Positions 25,991 through 34,764 of a DNA stretch of 64,000 nucleotides are shown piece by piece. Positions within the stretch are counted from its first letter, which is position 1. Each line of letters starts with the position of its first letter. A program made the translations under genes and the position numbers. The stretch lies in NCBI GenBank assembly GCA_015243575.1, contig CP042469.1:806001-870000 (forward strand), read 5' to 3'. Under the pieces are notes generated by a model. That model was not told where the DNA came from, did not search any database, and saw only the letters and a program-made list of their open reading frames with translations. The stretch is from Clostridiales bacterium. Its GTDB lineage: Bacteria; Bacillota; Clostridia; Peptostreptococcales; Anaerovoracaceae.

Positions 25991-26040
25991 CTGCCGTGCA
26001 GGGTAGGATTTTATTCGATCCCCTGAACGGCAGTTTTCTT
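25991..26040 (+). terminator. Intrinsic terminator after regulatory operon
   Basis: CTGCCGT (25991-25997) pairs with ACGGCAG (26027-26033), with inner CAGGG/CCCTG, followed by TTTTCTT. It separates the two-component genes from the transporter genes. Confidence 0.85.
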
Positions 26041-26153
26041 ACAGAAAAGCGTAACCGTTCACGACCAATTCCCGCAACTTACTTCAATCAGCGTTCCCTT
26101 AGAAAAAGATGCCCAAACTAAAAATCCCCACACCTATTCTAAATCCCACCACA

Positions 26154-26182
26154 TTGGAATTGATGATGCTCACAGATATAAT
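26154..26182 (+). promoter_or_regulatory. Probable promoter of sugar transport operon
   Basis: TTGGAA 26154-26159 and TATAAT 26177-26182 with 17-bp spacing. The shared 17-bp motif at 26187-26203 sits at the expected transcription start, which would allow operator-like control. Confidence 0.65.
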
Positions 26183-26228
26183 TAAATTACTTTCAAAGAA
26201 GAAAGAAATTCTAGGAGGAGGAAAAACA

Positions 26229-27218
26229 ATGAGAAGGAAAATTTTATCTGCAGTGCTTGCGGCAGCCCTGGTGATTGGGAGCTTTGCAGGCTGCGCCAAG
26301 TCAGAACCGTCATCCAGTGATGCGGGTGAGGCAGGTTCTGCTGCGAAAAAGAACTTAACGTTTGTTATTGTTCCAAAGGTGGTACATCCTTGGTTTGACG
26401 AGGTCAATAAGGGTGCCCAGCTTCAGGCAAAAGCCCTGTCTGAGCAGCTCGGTGTAGAGGTGAAAATCGATTACCGTGCACCACAGACCGCTGACGTAGC
26501 AGAGCAGAATACTGTACTGGAACAGGCTGCGGCAACAAAACCTGATGGTATTGCACTGGACCCACTGGATTATGAAGGCAACAAAGCTGTTATCGAAGAA
26601 ATCCAAAAGCAGGGAATTCCGGTGGTGCTGTTCGACGCTCCAGCTCCTGAAGGCAGCGGGCTGACCAGTGTTGGCAATGATTTTGCAGAACAGGCAACCA
26701 TTGCAGCAGATAAATTGGCGGAACTGATCGGACATAAAGGTAAGGTCGCCGTTATGCAGGGTGTTCCAACAGCCCCCAATCATGCAGAGCGGTATCAGGC
26801 GCATCTGGATGCGCTTGCCAAATATCCTGACATTGTTGTGGTTGACGGCGGAATCGACAATGACAGCGTAGAAGAAGCTCAGTCACAGGCTGCTGCTGTC
26901 TTGGCAGCCAACCCGGATCTGAAGGGATACCTAAACTGTGATGCCTGCGCGACGGGAATTGCGGCAGCAGTGGAAGAAGCTGGTAAGAAAGACCAGGTTA
27001 CCATTGTTTCCATGGATAATCTAATCGAAATCCTTCAATATGTTAAAAGCGGCACAATTACAGCAACTTCTTCAACAATTCCACAGATGCAGGGTTCCAT
27101 GGCTGTTCTGATGATGTGGCAGAAATCCATCGGCATCGATATTCCAAAGGTTGTTGATACGGGCATTGCTTATATCGATTCTTCCAATATTGATGAGTGG
27201 ATCGAAATGGTCAAATAA
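26229..27218 (+). CDS. Sugar ABC transporter substrate-binding lipoprotein
   Basis: 329-residue extracellular binding protein of the ribose/galactose (type I periplasmic-binding) family. Signal peptide with lipobox GSFAGC, lipidated C22, then a Ser/Glu-rich linker. The mature part has KNLTFVIVPKVVHPWFDEVNKGA, DPLDYEGNKAVIEEIQKQGIPVVLFDAP and NCDACATG as in ribose-type proteins. The ATG at 26229 follows GGAGGAGG at good spacing; the frame is open further upstream but has no signal peptide there. First gene of the transporter operon. Confidence 0.93.
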   Translation: MRRKILSAVLAAALVIGSFAGCAKSEPSSSDAGEAGSAAKKNLTFVIVPKVVHPWFDEVNKGAQLQAKALSEQLGVEVKIDYRAPQTADVAEQNTVLEQAAATKPDGIALDPLDYEGNKAVIEEIQKQGIPVVLFDAPAPEGSGLTSVGNDFAEQATIAADKLAELIGHKGKVAVMQGVPTAPNHAERYQAHLDALAKYPDIVVVDGGIDNDSVEEAQSQAAAVLAANPDLKGYLNCDACATGIAAAVEEAGKKDQVTIVSMDNLIEILQYVKSGTITATSSTIPQMQGSMAVLMMWQKSIGIDIPKVVDTGIAYIDSSNIDEWIEMVK

Positions 27219-27226
27219 TTATAGAA

Positions 27227-27271
27227 GTAAAAGCGGGGGGCTTGGCTTATCATCGAGCTGGCCCCTTTTAC
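27227..27271 (+). other. Intercistronic stem-loop after binding-protein gene
   Basis: GTAAAAG with a G-run (27227-27240) pairs with GCCCCTTTTAC (27261-27271). Such hairpins between a binding-protein gene and the ATPase gene commonly stabilise the upstream mRNA or lower readthrough. Confidence 0.65.
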
Positions 27272-27293
27272 CATAATAAAAGGAGCATATCAG

Positions 27294-28772
27294 ATGAAAG
27301 TACTTGAGGCATGTAATATCACGAAAGTTTTTCCCGGAGTCGTAGCCTTGGATTCTGTAGATATTTCCTTTGAATTAGGTGAAATTCACTGTGTCATCGG
27401 AGAGAACGGCGCGGGAAAGAGCACCTTGATCAAATGCCTGACCGGCGTTTATGAGCCGGAAGGTGGAAGCATCCATATTCGCGGTGAAGATGCTATGAAG
27501 AACAAGAAACTGTTCGAAAAAATTGCATATGTACCCCAGGAGATTGATCTCTTTGAGCATATGACGGTAGCGGATAACCTGTTTCTTCCTTATGAGAGAT
27601 CCGGACTAAAAGGGCTTGTTAATCGGGCGGAAATTGAGAAGAGGGCAGTTCCGCTTCTGGAGCGCTTTCATATTCATGCAGACCCGGGCATGCTGGTAAA
27701 AGAAATCTCGGTATCGGAAAAACAACTGCTGCAAATCGCGAGGGCAACGGTACATCAGGAGTATGAAGTTCTGCTGCTGGATGAACCTACCACCAGCCTG
27801 ACCACAAAGGACACCCAGATTTTGTTTGAAGTCATTGAGCAGATCAGGCAGGAGAATAAAGCTATCGTATTTATTTCTCACAAGCTGGAAGAAATTTTTC
27901 TCATTGGTGATGTGCTCACAGTTTTTCGTAACGGAGAGAAGGTAGCGTATTCAGACATTCATGAAGTGGATGCTCCTTGGGTCATCACACAGATGACCGG
28001 CCGCTCTTTGGATCAGTCACAGGTTTTTTTCTCTGAGAAAGTTGGCGACGATGTTTTACTGGAGGTAGAGAACCTTACAGGAGAGAAGTTCTCTGATATA
28101 AGCTTCCAACTGAAACGCGGTGAAATCCTCGGATTTTCAGGACTTGTCGGGGCTGGGCGCAGCGAGTTGATGCAGGCTATTTTCGGATATCTTCCCATCT
28201 ATGCGGGAACGGTGAAACTGAATGGAATGCCGATAAAGCAGGGTGATACGAATTACTCTGTAAAAAAGGGCTTGATTTATTTACCGGAGGAAAGAAAATC
28301 TCAAGGTATTTTGCCAATGCTAAGCGTCAGGGAAAATATTAGCGTCTCCAATCTGGATGATCTCAGAAGCACCGTTGGAATATCCAGTAAAAAAGAGATG
28401 GATTTGGCGGAGCAGGTGGTCAGGGAGTATGACGTAAAGACATCGGATATTGAAAAAAAGATAAAATTTCTGAGCGGCGGTAACCAACAAAAGGTGATTA
28501 TAGGAAGATCCATGGGATGCAGCCCGAAGGTATTAATCTTTGATGAACCGACAAAAGGAATTGACGTTGGAACAAAAGCTGAGATTTATCGAATGATGAA
28601 AATACTTGCGGAGGAAAACGGGATGGGAATTATCCTAATCTCATCCGAGATGGAGGAGATCAGAAAGTGCTCCAATCGAATCGTTGTTTTGTACAATGGA
28701 AAAAAAGTTGGTGAATTTGGTTCTGATGCGGAAAAAGAACGCATTTTAAGTGCGGTTATCGGTATAAATTGA
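27294..28772 (+). CDS. Sugar ABC transporter ATP-binding protein (RbsA/MglA class)
   Basis: 492 residues with two ABC domains. The first is canonical: GENGAGKST (36-44), Q-loop YVPQEID, Walker B VLLLDEPTTSL. The second shows the RbsA-class change GLVGAGRSEL in the P-loop and a full signature LSGGNQQKV with IFDEPTKGIDVG. All catalytic motifs expected for a working importer are present, in contrast to the degenerate relative at 24523. Energises uptake with the permease that follows 19 bp later. Confidence 0.95.
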   Translation: MKVLEACNITKVFPGVVALDSVDISFELGEIHCVIGENGAGKSTLIKCLTGVYEPEGGSIHIRGEDAMKNKKLFEKIAYVPQEIDLFEHMTVADNLFLPYERSGLKGLVNRAEIEKRAVPLLERFHIHADPGMLVKEISVSEKQLLQIARATVHQEYEVLLLDEPTTSLTTKDTQILFEVIEQIRQENKAIVFISHKLEEIFLIGDVLTVFRNGEKVAYSDIHEVDAPWVITQMTGRSLDQSQVFFSEKVGDDVLLEVENLTGEKFSDISFQLKRGEILGFSGLVGAGRSELMQAIFGYLPIYAGTVKLNGMPIKQGDTNYSVKKGLIYLPEERKSQGILPMLSVRENISVSNLDDLRSTVGISSKKEMDLAEQVVREYDVKTSDIEKKIKFLSGGNQQKVIIGRSMGCSPKVLIFDEPTKGIDVGTKAEIYRMMKILAEENGMGIILISSEMEEIRKCSNRIVVLYNGKKVGEFGSDAEKERILSAVIGIN

Positions 28773-28791
28773 GAAAAAAGGAGTCGAGATT

Positions 28792-29796
28792 ATGTATGAA
28801 AGATTGCCCAATCCTGTTCATTCTGTAGTCAGTACGTTAAAAAAGAGCACCATGACTGCAATCGGAGCTGTCCTGGCCCTGATGATCCTGATGGCCAGTG
28901 TTTTTTCCCCGTACTTTTTAGACATATACAATTTGCAATCACTGATCAGAGACCTTGCCTTTATCGGGATGATCGGTATTGGTCAGTCCCTTCTGCTCAT
29001 CATCGGAGAACTGGATTTATCCGTAGGGAAAATCGCATCTCTTTGCGGGATACTTTCCGGTATCATGATGATGCACTGGGGATGGAATCCGTATCTTTCT
29101 CTGTTAGCAGCTTTGTTTCTCGGTTTGGTTCTGGGAAGCCTCAATGGCTTGATTATCTCAAAGCTAAGACTGAACGCTATGGTCGCAACCATCGGTATGG
29201 CGGGGGTTTACGGAGGCGTCAATCTCGTATTGACAAAGGGAAAAGCCATCACTGGTATTCCATCTGAAATACATATCTTTGGAAAAGGAAATCTGGGACC
29301 TTTACCCATTCCATTTATTTTTACTCTTATCGTACTTGTTCTTGTCTTGTTCTTTGTAAAAAAGACGAAAACCGGACGATATATTTACGCAATTGGAAAT
29401 AACAGAGATGCTGCGAGAGTTTTAGGGATTAAGGTAGACAGAATCCGAATTTTGATCTACTCCATCGTGGGAATGATATCAGCTCTTGCCGGTATTTTGT
29501 ATGTGGCCCGCCTTGGCTCGGCCCAATCTGCTATCGGTGAAAACTGGCCTATGAATTCCATTGCTGCATCTGTAATCGGCGGCGTAGCGCTGACCGGCGG
29601 GATAGGAAATCCTGCAGGGGCTTTGATCGGAGCTGCAATCATCAGCGTGATTCAGAATATGATCATTCTATTTGGTGTCAATGTGTACTGGCAGTCTGCT
29701 GTCAGCGGGTTTGTTGTTGTCATTGCAATTTCCTTCAGCTCCCTTTCTGTAATCCTTCAGGAACGGAAGCAGAGAAAAATCAAGCTGACCAAATAA
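28792..29796 (+). CDS. Sugar ABC transporter permease (RbsC class)
   Basis: 334 residues, very hydrophobic, with about eight to ten membrane segments and the RbsC-type motifs GELDLSVGKIASLCGI, NGLIISKLRLNAMVATIG and the cytoplasmic coupling stretch YAIGNNRDAARVLGIKVDRI. It completes a binding protein-ATPase-permease set. RBS AAAAGGAG. Confidence 0.95.
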   Translation: MYERLPNPVHSVVSTLKKSTMTAIGAVLALMILMASVFSPYFLDIYNLQSLIRDLAFIGMIGIGQSLLLIIGELDLSVGKIASLCGILSGIMMMHWGWNPYLSLLAALFLGLVLGSLNGLIISKLRLNAMVATIGMAGVYGGVNLVLTKGKAITGIPSEIHIFGKGNLGPLPIPFIFTLIVLVLVLFFVKKTKTGRYIYAIGNNRDAARVLGIKVDRIRILIYSIVGMISALAGILYVARLGSAQSAIGENWPMNSIAASVIGGVALTGGIGNPAGALIGAAIISVIQNMIILFGVNVYWQSAVSGFVVVIAISFSSLSVILQERKQRKIKLTK

Positions 29797-29870
29797 ATGG
29801 GATACGGCGGATTCCAAACGTATGACAATTGGATCGTCAATTGCATCGCTATGAAAAGGAGGTTTTATTC

Positions 29871-30767
29871 ATGAAATTAGGTTTGAATCTTTCCTTTGCC
29901 ACAAAGCGTTGGCTGGATCCTTACCAGCTGGCGGCGATGTGCAGAAATGATTTTAAAGTCGAACATATCCAATTTACATGGGATTTGATTGATCCATGGT
30001 GGCCGATGATACAAAGAAATGCTTTGGCAGGTGAGTACCGCAGAGCCTTCGAAACAGAGGGGCTGCTGCTGGATGCAACCTTCGGCGGGATTGCTTCTTA
30101 TACCTATGCCCAATTGCTCGCACCCTCGGAACTTCAAAGAGAGGTGTCCTTTCAATTCTTTCAAAGAGCGGTTGATCTCACCGTTGAAATGGGCGCAGAA
30201 GTGATGGGAACCCCTGTAGGCGGGATGACTTATGATCATTCGCGTGATGCAAAAATGCGTGAAGAGCGATATGCGAACATGCTGGAATATCTGTTCCGAA
30301 TTGCAGAGTACGGAAAAGGCAGCGGGTTGAAGGAAATTCATATTGAAGCGACTCCGCTGATTACTGAATTTCCCCATAGCCCTGAATCCTCCGTTCAGAT
30401 GATGACGGATCTGGCTTCCAGCGCTATTCCCTATAAGCTGCTTGTCGACTGGGGTCATGCGCTCTTTTCTCCACTTCTCGGTCAGGAAGCTGATATGGGG
30501 CATTGGCTCAAGGTATGTAAACCTTACATCGGATCAATTCATCTTCAGCAAACAGATGGATTGCTGGATCGGCACTGGGATTTTACAAAAGAAGGCATCA
30601 TTACACCGCAGCTGATCAAAAAAGCTACGGAAGACGCAGGTCTTTCGGATATTGTACAGTATCTTGAAGTGGTTCCTGCTTTTGAAGCATTTGATGATGA
30701 GGTATATGAAGGAATGAAAAAGACGATGGACTATCTTCATAAAGAACTAGCGCTCTGCAACACATAA
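29871..30767 (+). CDS. Sugar-phosphate isomerase/epimerase, AP-endonuclease-2 fold
   Basis: 298-residue TIM barrel of the xylose-isomerase-like family. Candidate metal ligands are EIHIEATP (E), LLVDWGHALFS (D and H), and a C-terminal QYLEVVPAFE (E). SIHLQQTDGLLDRHWDF probably binds substrate. The fold is shared by D-tagatose 3-epimerase, EryC-type tetrulose-phosphate racemase and others, so the exact reaction is open; the neighbours favour a four-carbon ketose or its phosphate. RBS AAAAGGAGG before the ATG at 29871 fixes the start. Confidence 0.82.
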   Translation: MKLGLNLSFATKRWLDPYQLAAMCRNDFKVEHIQFTWDLIDPWWPMIQRNALAGEYRRAFETEGLLLDATFGGIASYTYAQLLAPSELQREVSFQFFQRAVDLTVEMGAEVMGTPVGGMTYDHSRDAKMREERYANMLEYLFRIAEYGKGSGLKEIHIEATPLITEFPHSPESSVQMMTDLASSAIPYKLLVDWGHALFSPLLGQEADMGHWLKVCKPYIGSIHLQQTDGLLDRHWDFTKEGIITPQLIKKATEDAGLSDIVQYLEVVPAFEAFDDEVYEGMKKTMDYLHKELALCNT

Positions 30768-30863
30768 GCCTTACAATGCTGATCGGTTAAATACTAACTT
30801 TTGATCTCTGCTGCAGGCTGGAATATGGAACAATGCAGGAACGTAAGGAATGGAGGAGCGAAA

Positions 30864-31427
30864 ATGAATTTTGATGAGATGTATCCAAAAATTCTTTCGG
30901 AATATGAGCAGGTATTTCAAAAAATTGATTATAAAAATATCCGTGACTTTATGGATACTGTAAGAGATTCAAATCGAATTTTCCTGATCGGAGTTGGTCG
31001 CGAGGGTATGGCAACGAGAGCCTTTGCCATGCGCCTGATGCATATGGGGAAGGAAATTCATTGGATATGGGATGACACGACACCAGGAATTGAACCCGGC
31101 GATCTTTTGATAGCAACGCTGGGGGACGGCCAGATTGGTCACATTCATTATATCTGCGAGCGGGCGAAGGAGGCGGGGGGAAACATCTGTGTCGTTACAG
31201 GTTCCCCCAGTGGAAGAACGGCAAGAGACCTGGCGGATCAAGTACTGTTTCTGCCAGCGGCGGTTTACCGCGGAACGGATGCGGTGGTACCTTCCTTTCA
31301 GCCCATGGGAAATCTTTTTGAGCAGTGCCTTCTGATCCTATTTGACATGGTGATTATGATGCTCGTTGATGAAGACCCGGCACAGAGTTTTGAGAAGATG
31401 TCCGAACGGCACAGAAATGTTGAATAG
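30864..31427 (+). CDS. SIS-domain sugar-phosphate isomerase (HxlB-like)
   Basis: 187 residues, the usual size of 6-phospho-3-hexuloisomerase-type SIS proteins. The N-terminal helix and the IFLIGVGREGMATRAFAMRLMHMG phosphate-binding segment (about 36-58) are typical, as is ICVVTGSPSGRTARDLAD. HxlB normally follows a hexulose-phosphate synthase, which is absent here. The substrate is therefore uncertain. GGAGGAGCGAAA precedes the ATG at 30864. Confidence 0.82.
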   Translation: MNFDEMYPKILSEYEQVFQKIDYKNIRDFMDTVRDSNRIFLIGVGREGMATRAFAMRLMHMGKEIHWIWDDTTPGIEPGDLLIATLGDGQIGHIHYICERAKEAGGNICVVTGSPSGRTARDLADQVLFLPAAVYRGTDAVVPSFQPMGNLFEQCLLILFDMVIMMLVDEDPAQSFEKMSERHRNVE

Positions 31428-31439
31428 GAGGAATTGGAT

Positions 31440-31916
31440 ATGAGAATAGCGATCGGCTGCGATGAGGCCGCATATTGTCTCAAGGTTGAAATTATCAAGC
31501 ATCTTGAAAATCGCGCGAATCTTGAAATAGTTGATTTTGGAGCAATGGCAGGAGATGTGGTGCTGTATCCAGATGTCGCGTATACGGTGGCGGATGCCGT
31601 TGCAGGAGGAGCATTTGATCGGGGCATTCTCTTCTGCGGAACAGGAATCGGTATGGCCATCTGTGCAAATAAGGTACCGGGAATCCGGGCGGCAGTCTGC
31701 CATGATCCATTTTCTGCCGAACGTTCGAGAAAAAGTAACAACGCGCAGATCCTATGCATGGGAGAACGGGTCATTGGTGTGGAGCTTGCAAAATATATCG
31801 TTGACATCTGGATGAACTGTGACTTTGCAGGTGGCGGGTCTGCACCGAAAGTTGAGAGGATTCAGGAATTGGAACAGGAGCATCTTCGGAGTTTTCATGA
31901 GGCTGAGGTGCTGTAG
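31440..31916 (+). CDS. RpiB/LacAB-family isomerase, likely D-erythrulose-4-phosphate type
   Basis: 158 residues. Motifs: IAIGCDEAAYCLK (ordinary RpiB has GCDHxGF-like sequence), active-site FCGTGIG with the catalytic cysteine, ANKVPGIRAAVCHDPFSAERS and NNAQILCMGERVIG. The run VPGIRA-HD-FS-ER-NNAQ-LCMG agrees with what I recall of DerI/EryI, the erythrulose-4-phosphate to erythrose-4-phosphate isomerase, better than with ribose-5-phosphate isomerase. AGGAGG lies 8 bp before the ATG. An RpiB role cannot be excluded. Confidence 0.85.
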   Translation: MRIAIGCDEAAYCLKVEIIKHLENRANLEIVDFGAMAGDVVLYPDVAYTVADAVAGGAFDRGILFCGTGIGMAICANKVPGIRAAVCHDPFSAERSRKSNNAQILCMGERVIGVELAKYIVDIWMNCDFAGGGSAPKVERIQELEQEHLRSFHEAEVL

Positions 31917-31961
31917 CTTGCTTCAGGAGACCAATGAAACGTAAGAATGGAGGGAACTTCT

Positions 31962-32972
31962 ATGAAGAAAATCATAAACCGCGATTCCAATGTGATCGAG
32001 GAAATGCTCACCGGATATTTAAAGGCGTATCGCCGCTATTATGAGCGAATTGGAGAATTTAACGCGTTTGTCTATAAAGGGAGACGGAAAAACAAGGTTT
32101 CTCTCGTCATCGGGGGAGGCAGCGGACATGAACCGCTATTCGGCGGCTTTGCAGGCAGAGGCCTTGCAGATGCAGTAGCCTGTGGGAATATTTTTGCATC
32201 TCCCAATCCCCAGCTCATTGCAGAAACGGCAAAGGCGGTACATGAAGGAAAAGGAGTATTGTTTCTCTACGGCAATTATGCAGGGGATAATCTCAACTTT
32301 GACATGGCGGAGGAACTCTGCGATATGGAGGATATCCAAACGGCACATGTGCGGGTCTGGGATGACTGTGCTTCTGCACCAAGAGAAAGGATACAGGACA
32401 GAAGGGGCATTGCGGGAGACGTTTTTGTGATTAAGATTGCAGGCGCTGCCTGTGATGCGGGGCTTGAGCTTGCGGAAGTGCTGCGCATTACAGAGAAAGC
32501 GAGAGATTCTATCAACACCATCGGACTTGCAACTTCGCCAGGCTCCATACCTGGCCTTGACAAGCCGACGTTTGTACTTGGAGAGGATGAGATCGAATTT
32601 GGTATGGGCCTTCACGGAGAGCCGGGAATTGAACGCACTACAATGAAACCCGTAAATGAGCTGGTAGAGAGAATGTATGGAGAGCTGCGAAATGAGATGG
32701 GATTGAAACAAGAGGACGAAATCTCTGTCCTTGTGAATGGACTGGGCTCCACAACCCTTCTCGAACTGAACACGGTCTATTACGAGCTGGATCACCAAAT
32801 GAGTGATGACGGGCTCATCGTACACGATGCTGAGATTAAGAGCTATTGTACCTGTCAGGAGATGGGGGGCTTTTCCATTACCATTCTTAAACTGGATGAC
32901 GAGCTGAAAACTTATTATGATACGGCTTGCTGGTCGCCTTACTATGCAAGAGAGGAGATCGTACAGCAATGA
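31962..32972 (+). CDS. dhaK: DhaK-type ketose kinase subunit
   Basis: 336-residue K subunit of the dihydroxyacetone kinase family. Substrate-binding motifs are GGGSGHEPLFGGF (about 51-63), NYAGDNLNF (about 105-113) and GLHGEPG with H218, the histidine that binds the ketose carbonyl covalently in E. coli DhaK (also H218). No DhaM (PTS) gene is nearby, so the pair with DhaL is probably ATP-dependent. In this context L- or D-erythrulose is a likely substrate, by inference. RBS GGAGGG. Confidence 0.9.
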   Translation: MKKIINRDSNVIEEMLTGYLKAYRRYYERIGEFNAFVYKGRRKNKVSLVIGGGSGHEPLFGGFAGRGLADAVACGNIFASPNPQLIAETAKAVHEGKGVLFLYGNYAGDNLNFDMAEELCDMEDIQTAHVRVWDDCASAPRERIQDRRGIAGDVFVIKIAGAACDAGLELAEVLRITEKARDSINTIGLATSPGSIPGLDKPTFVLGEDEIEFGMGLHGEPGIERTTMKPVNELVERMYGELRNEMGLKQEDEISVLVNGLGSTTLLELNTVYYELDHQMSDDGLIVHDAEIKSYCTCQEMGGFSITILKLDDELKTYYDTACWSPYYAREEIVQQ

Positions 32973-33757
32973 CAACAACGACGACCTTTACGACTGCAGC
33001 GACAACACCAGCGGCGTCAACTGCAACAACTGCAACGGCAACAGAGACGACTGCAAAGACAGCAACTACTGCGCTGACCTCTCTGACCATCGATCAGACA
33101 ACGGATATGATTCTGTCTGCCTGTGATGCAATCACAGCGAGTAAGGATTACCTTACAGAGGTAGACAGCAGAATCGGAGACGGAGATCATGGAATCGGAA
33201 TGTCTGGCGGTATGGAAAAGGCAAAGGCTGCGCTGGAAGCTGGACGCCCTTTTGAAGATATCAATACCATTTTTAAAACCACAGGAATGACCATGCTGAA
33301 CTCCATGGGCGGAGCATCCGGCGTTATATTCGGATCGATGTTTCTCAGCGGTGTTAAGGGACTCCCGCCTATCATAGAACTTAATGGATATGCGCTGACT
33401 GTGATATTCCGAAACGCACTGGATGCAATTAAGGCACGAGGCGGCGCACAGGTGGGGGATAAGACCATGGTGGACGCGCTGGAACCCGCAGTGGTTGCCA
33501 TGGAAGCAATTGTCGCTATGGGAGAAACTGATTTTTCAAATCTCATATTGCTGCTGAGCAGTGCAGAAAAAGCAGCAATAGAGGGGATGGAAAACACAAA
33601 AAATTATACAGCTAAATTCGGCCGAGCAAAATCCCTGATGGAACGAGCCATCGGCTATCAGGATGCAGGCGCAACCTCGGTAGCAATCATTTTTTCTGCA
33701 ATGCAGCGATATGTTTCAGAACTCTTCTTCTCCTTATCCCCTCAAGAAACGGTTTGA
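32969..33757 (+). CDS. dhaL: DhaL-type kinase subunit with Thr/Ala-rich N-terminus
   Basis: 262 residues. The ADP-binding L domain (about 38-255) shows DSRIGDGDHG (Mg ligands D66, D71, D73), NSMGGASGVIFGSMF and GGAQVGDKTMVDAL. Residues 2-37 are almost only Thr and Ala, an extension not expected in this family, which usually starts 5-15 residues before the DhaL helix. The start overlaps the dhaK stop (ATGA). A start inside the extension is possible, but no methionine occurs there and no second RBS is visible. Confidence 0.88.
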   Translation: MTTTTTFTTAATTPAASTATTATATETTAKTATTALTSLTIDQTTDMILSACDAITASKDYLTEVDSRIGDGDHGIGMSGGMEKAKAALEAGRPFEDINTIFKTTGMTMLNSMGGASGVIFGSMFLSGVKGLPPIIELNGYALTVIFRNALDAIKARGGAQVGDKTMVDALEPAVVAMEAIVAMGETDFSNLILLLSSAEKAAIEGMENTKNYTAKFGRAKSLMERAIGYQDAGATSVAIIFSAMQRYVSELFFSLSPQETV

Positions 33758-33813
33758 CGCAGATAACCTGTTATAAGCAATAAAACTTATCAAAAAGGGG
33801 AATCGATTACCAG

Positions 33814-33853
33814 AAAAAGACAGCGGAATCAGAATGATTTCGCTGTCTTTTTT
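33814..33853 (+). terminator. Intrinsic terminator of sugar operon
   Basis: AAAAAGACAGCG (33814-33825) pairs with CGCTGTCTTTTTT (33841-33853), with an inner GGAATC/GATTTC extension and a T-run. Confidence 0.92.
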
Positions 33854-33946
33854 GGTTGCATTCCTAAAATAAAATTTTGCCATAGAGATAGAGAAGAACT
33901 ATTAGTACACTACAGAATAAAATGTAATATTATGGAAAAAAAGTGG

Positions 33947-33975
33947 TTGACAACAAAGGGACGGTGGGATATATT
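33947..33975 (+). promoter_or_regulatory. Promoter of Tad-like operon
   Basis: TTGACA 33947-33952 and TATATT 33970-33975, 17-bp spacing, 60 bp before the first gene of the operon. Confidence 0.78.
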
Positions 33976-34035
33976 AAATGTAAAATAATGTAATTATATC
34001 AAGGACATGGGACATAATGTTAAAGGAGTGGTTAA

Positions 34036-34764
34036 TTGAAGCGAGTCAAATCAATCATCGGAATTCTACTCATCATGTTGTCTTTCGTCAGCCTGTTTCT
34101 ATGGGAATGGAAGGGCAGGGAGATGATCCTACTGAGAGAAGTTCTCGTTGCGAAACATAAAATTGAGATGGGGACGCTGGTGGATCAAAATATGTTTGAG
34201 ATAAGAGGGGTGCCAAAGGACAACCTGATTGAAGGGGCGCTGAAGCCGGAAGAGGCGGGCTTGTTAATGGGCAAGGTAACAGCCCAGCTCATTTCACAAA
34301 ACAGTCAGCTCAGTCAGGCTTATTTCAGAGAGAATGAGTTTTATCTAAAAGAAGGGGAGGCTATATTTGTCATTGAGCCAGACTGGATTGCTATGCGAAG
34401 CAGTTCCCTTCGAAGAGGAGACATCGTTCAGATCTACGGCAGCAACAGTGGAGGGCTCATTGGTTCTTACCGGATTGCTTTTGTAAAGGATGAAGCAGAG
34501 CGCGAGGTAAGAGATGTGATGCTCGAGGGCAAAAACTATATTGAAAAAGAGGTTCTCGAGAGAACGGACAGTACCTCCATCATCGACCATGTTGAAATCA
34601 TCACCACATTGGAAGAGTATGAAAAGCTGGTTGCGTATGTAACAGCAACTCCAAATAATGCCGGCGCGGAAAACCAGGCTCCTGCTTTGGAAACCCAGGT
34701 TGCTGCTTCCGAAATGTCGAGATCGCTCATACTCGTGCAAGGAGGAGAAAAAATTGATCCATAA
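34036..34764 (+). CDS. CpaB/RcpC-like SAF-domain protein
   Basis: 242 residues: membrane helix (about 5-22) followed by an SAF-like domain (about 34-95, VLVAKHKIEMGTLVDQNMFEIRGVPKDN) and a beta domain (about 105-195). CpaB/RcpC proteins belong to the outer part of Tad/Flp pilus systems. Start is TTG after AAAGGAGTGG. The C-terminal 40 residues are polar and rich in Ala/Glu/Gln, probably disordered. First gene of a tightly packed operon. Confidence 0.78.
   Translation: MKRVKSIIGILLIMLSFVSLFLWEWKGREMILLREVLVAKHKIEMGTLVDQNMFEIRGVPKDNLIEGALKPEEAGLLMGKVTAQLISQNSQLSQAYFRENEFYLKEGEAIFVIEPDWIAMRSSSLRRGDIVQIYGSNSGGLIGSYRIAFVKDEAEREVRDVMLEGKNYIEKEVLERTDSTSIIDHVEIITTLEEYEKLVAYVTATPNNAGAENQAPALETQVAASEMSRSLILVQGGEKIDP

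Noticed and set aside
33001-33070. CRISPR-like or tandem repeat in the ACN/GCN-rich stretch of dhaL
   Set aside because: It is in-frame low-complexity coding sequence without regular spacer-repeat structure.
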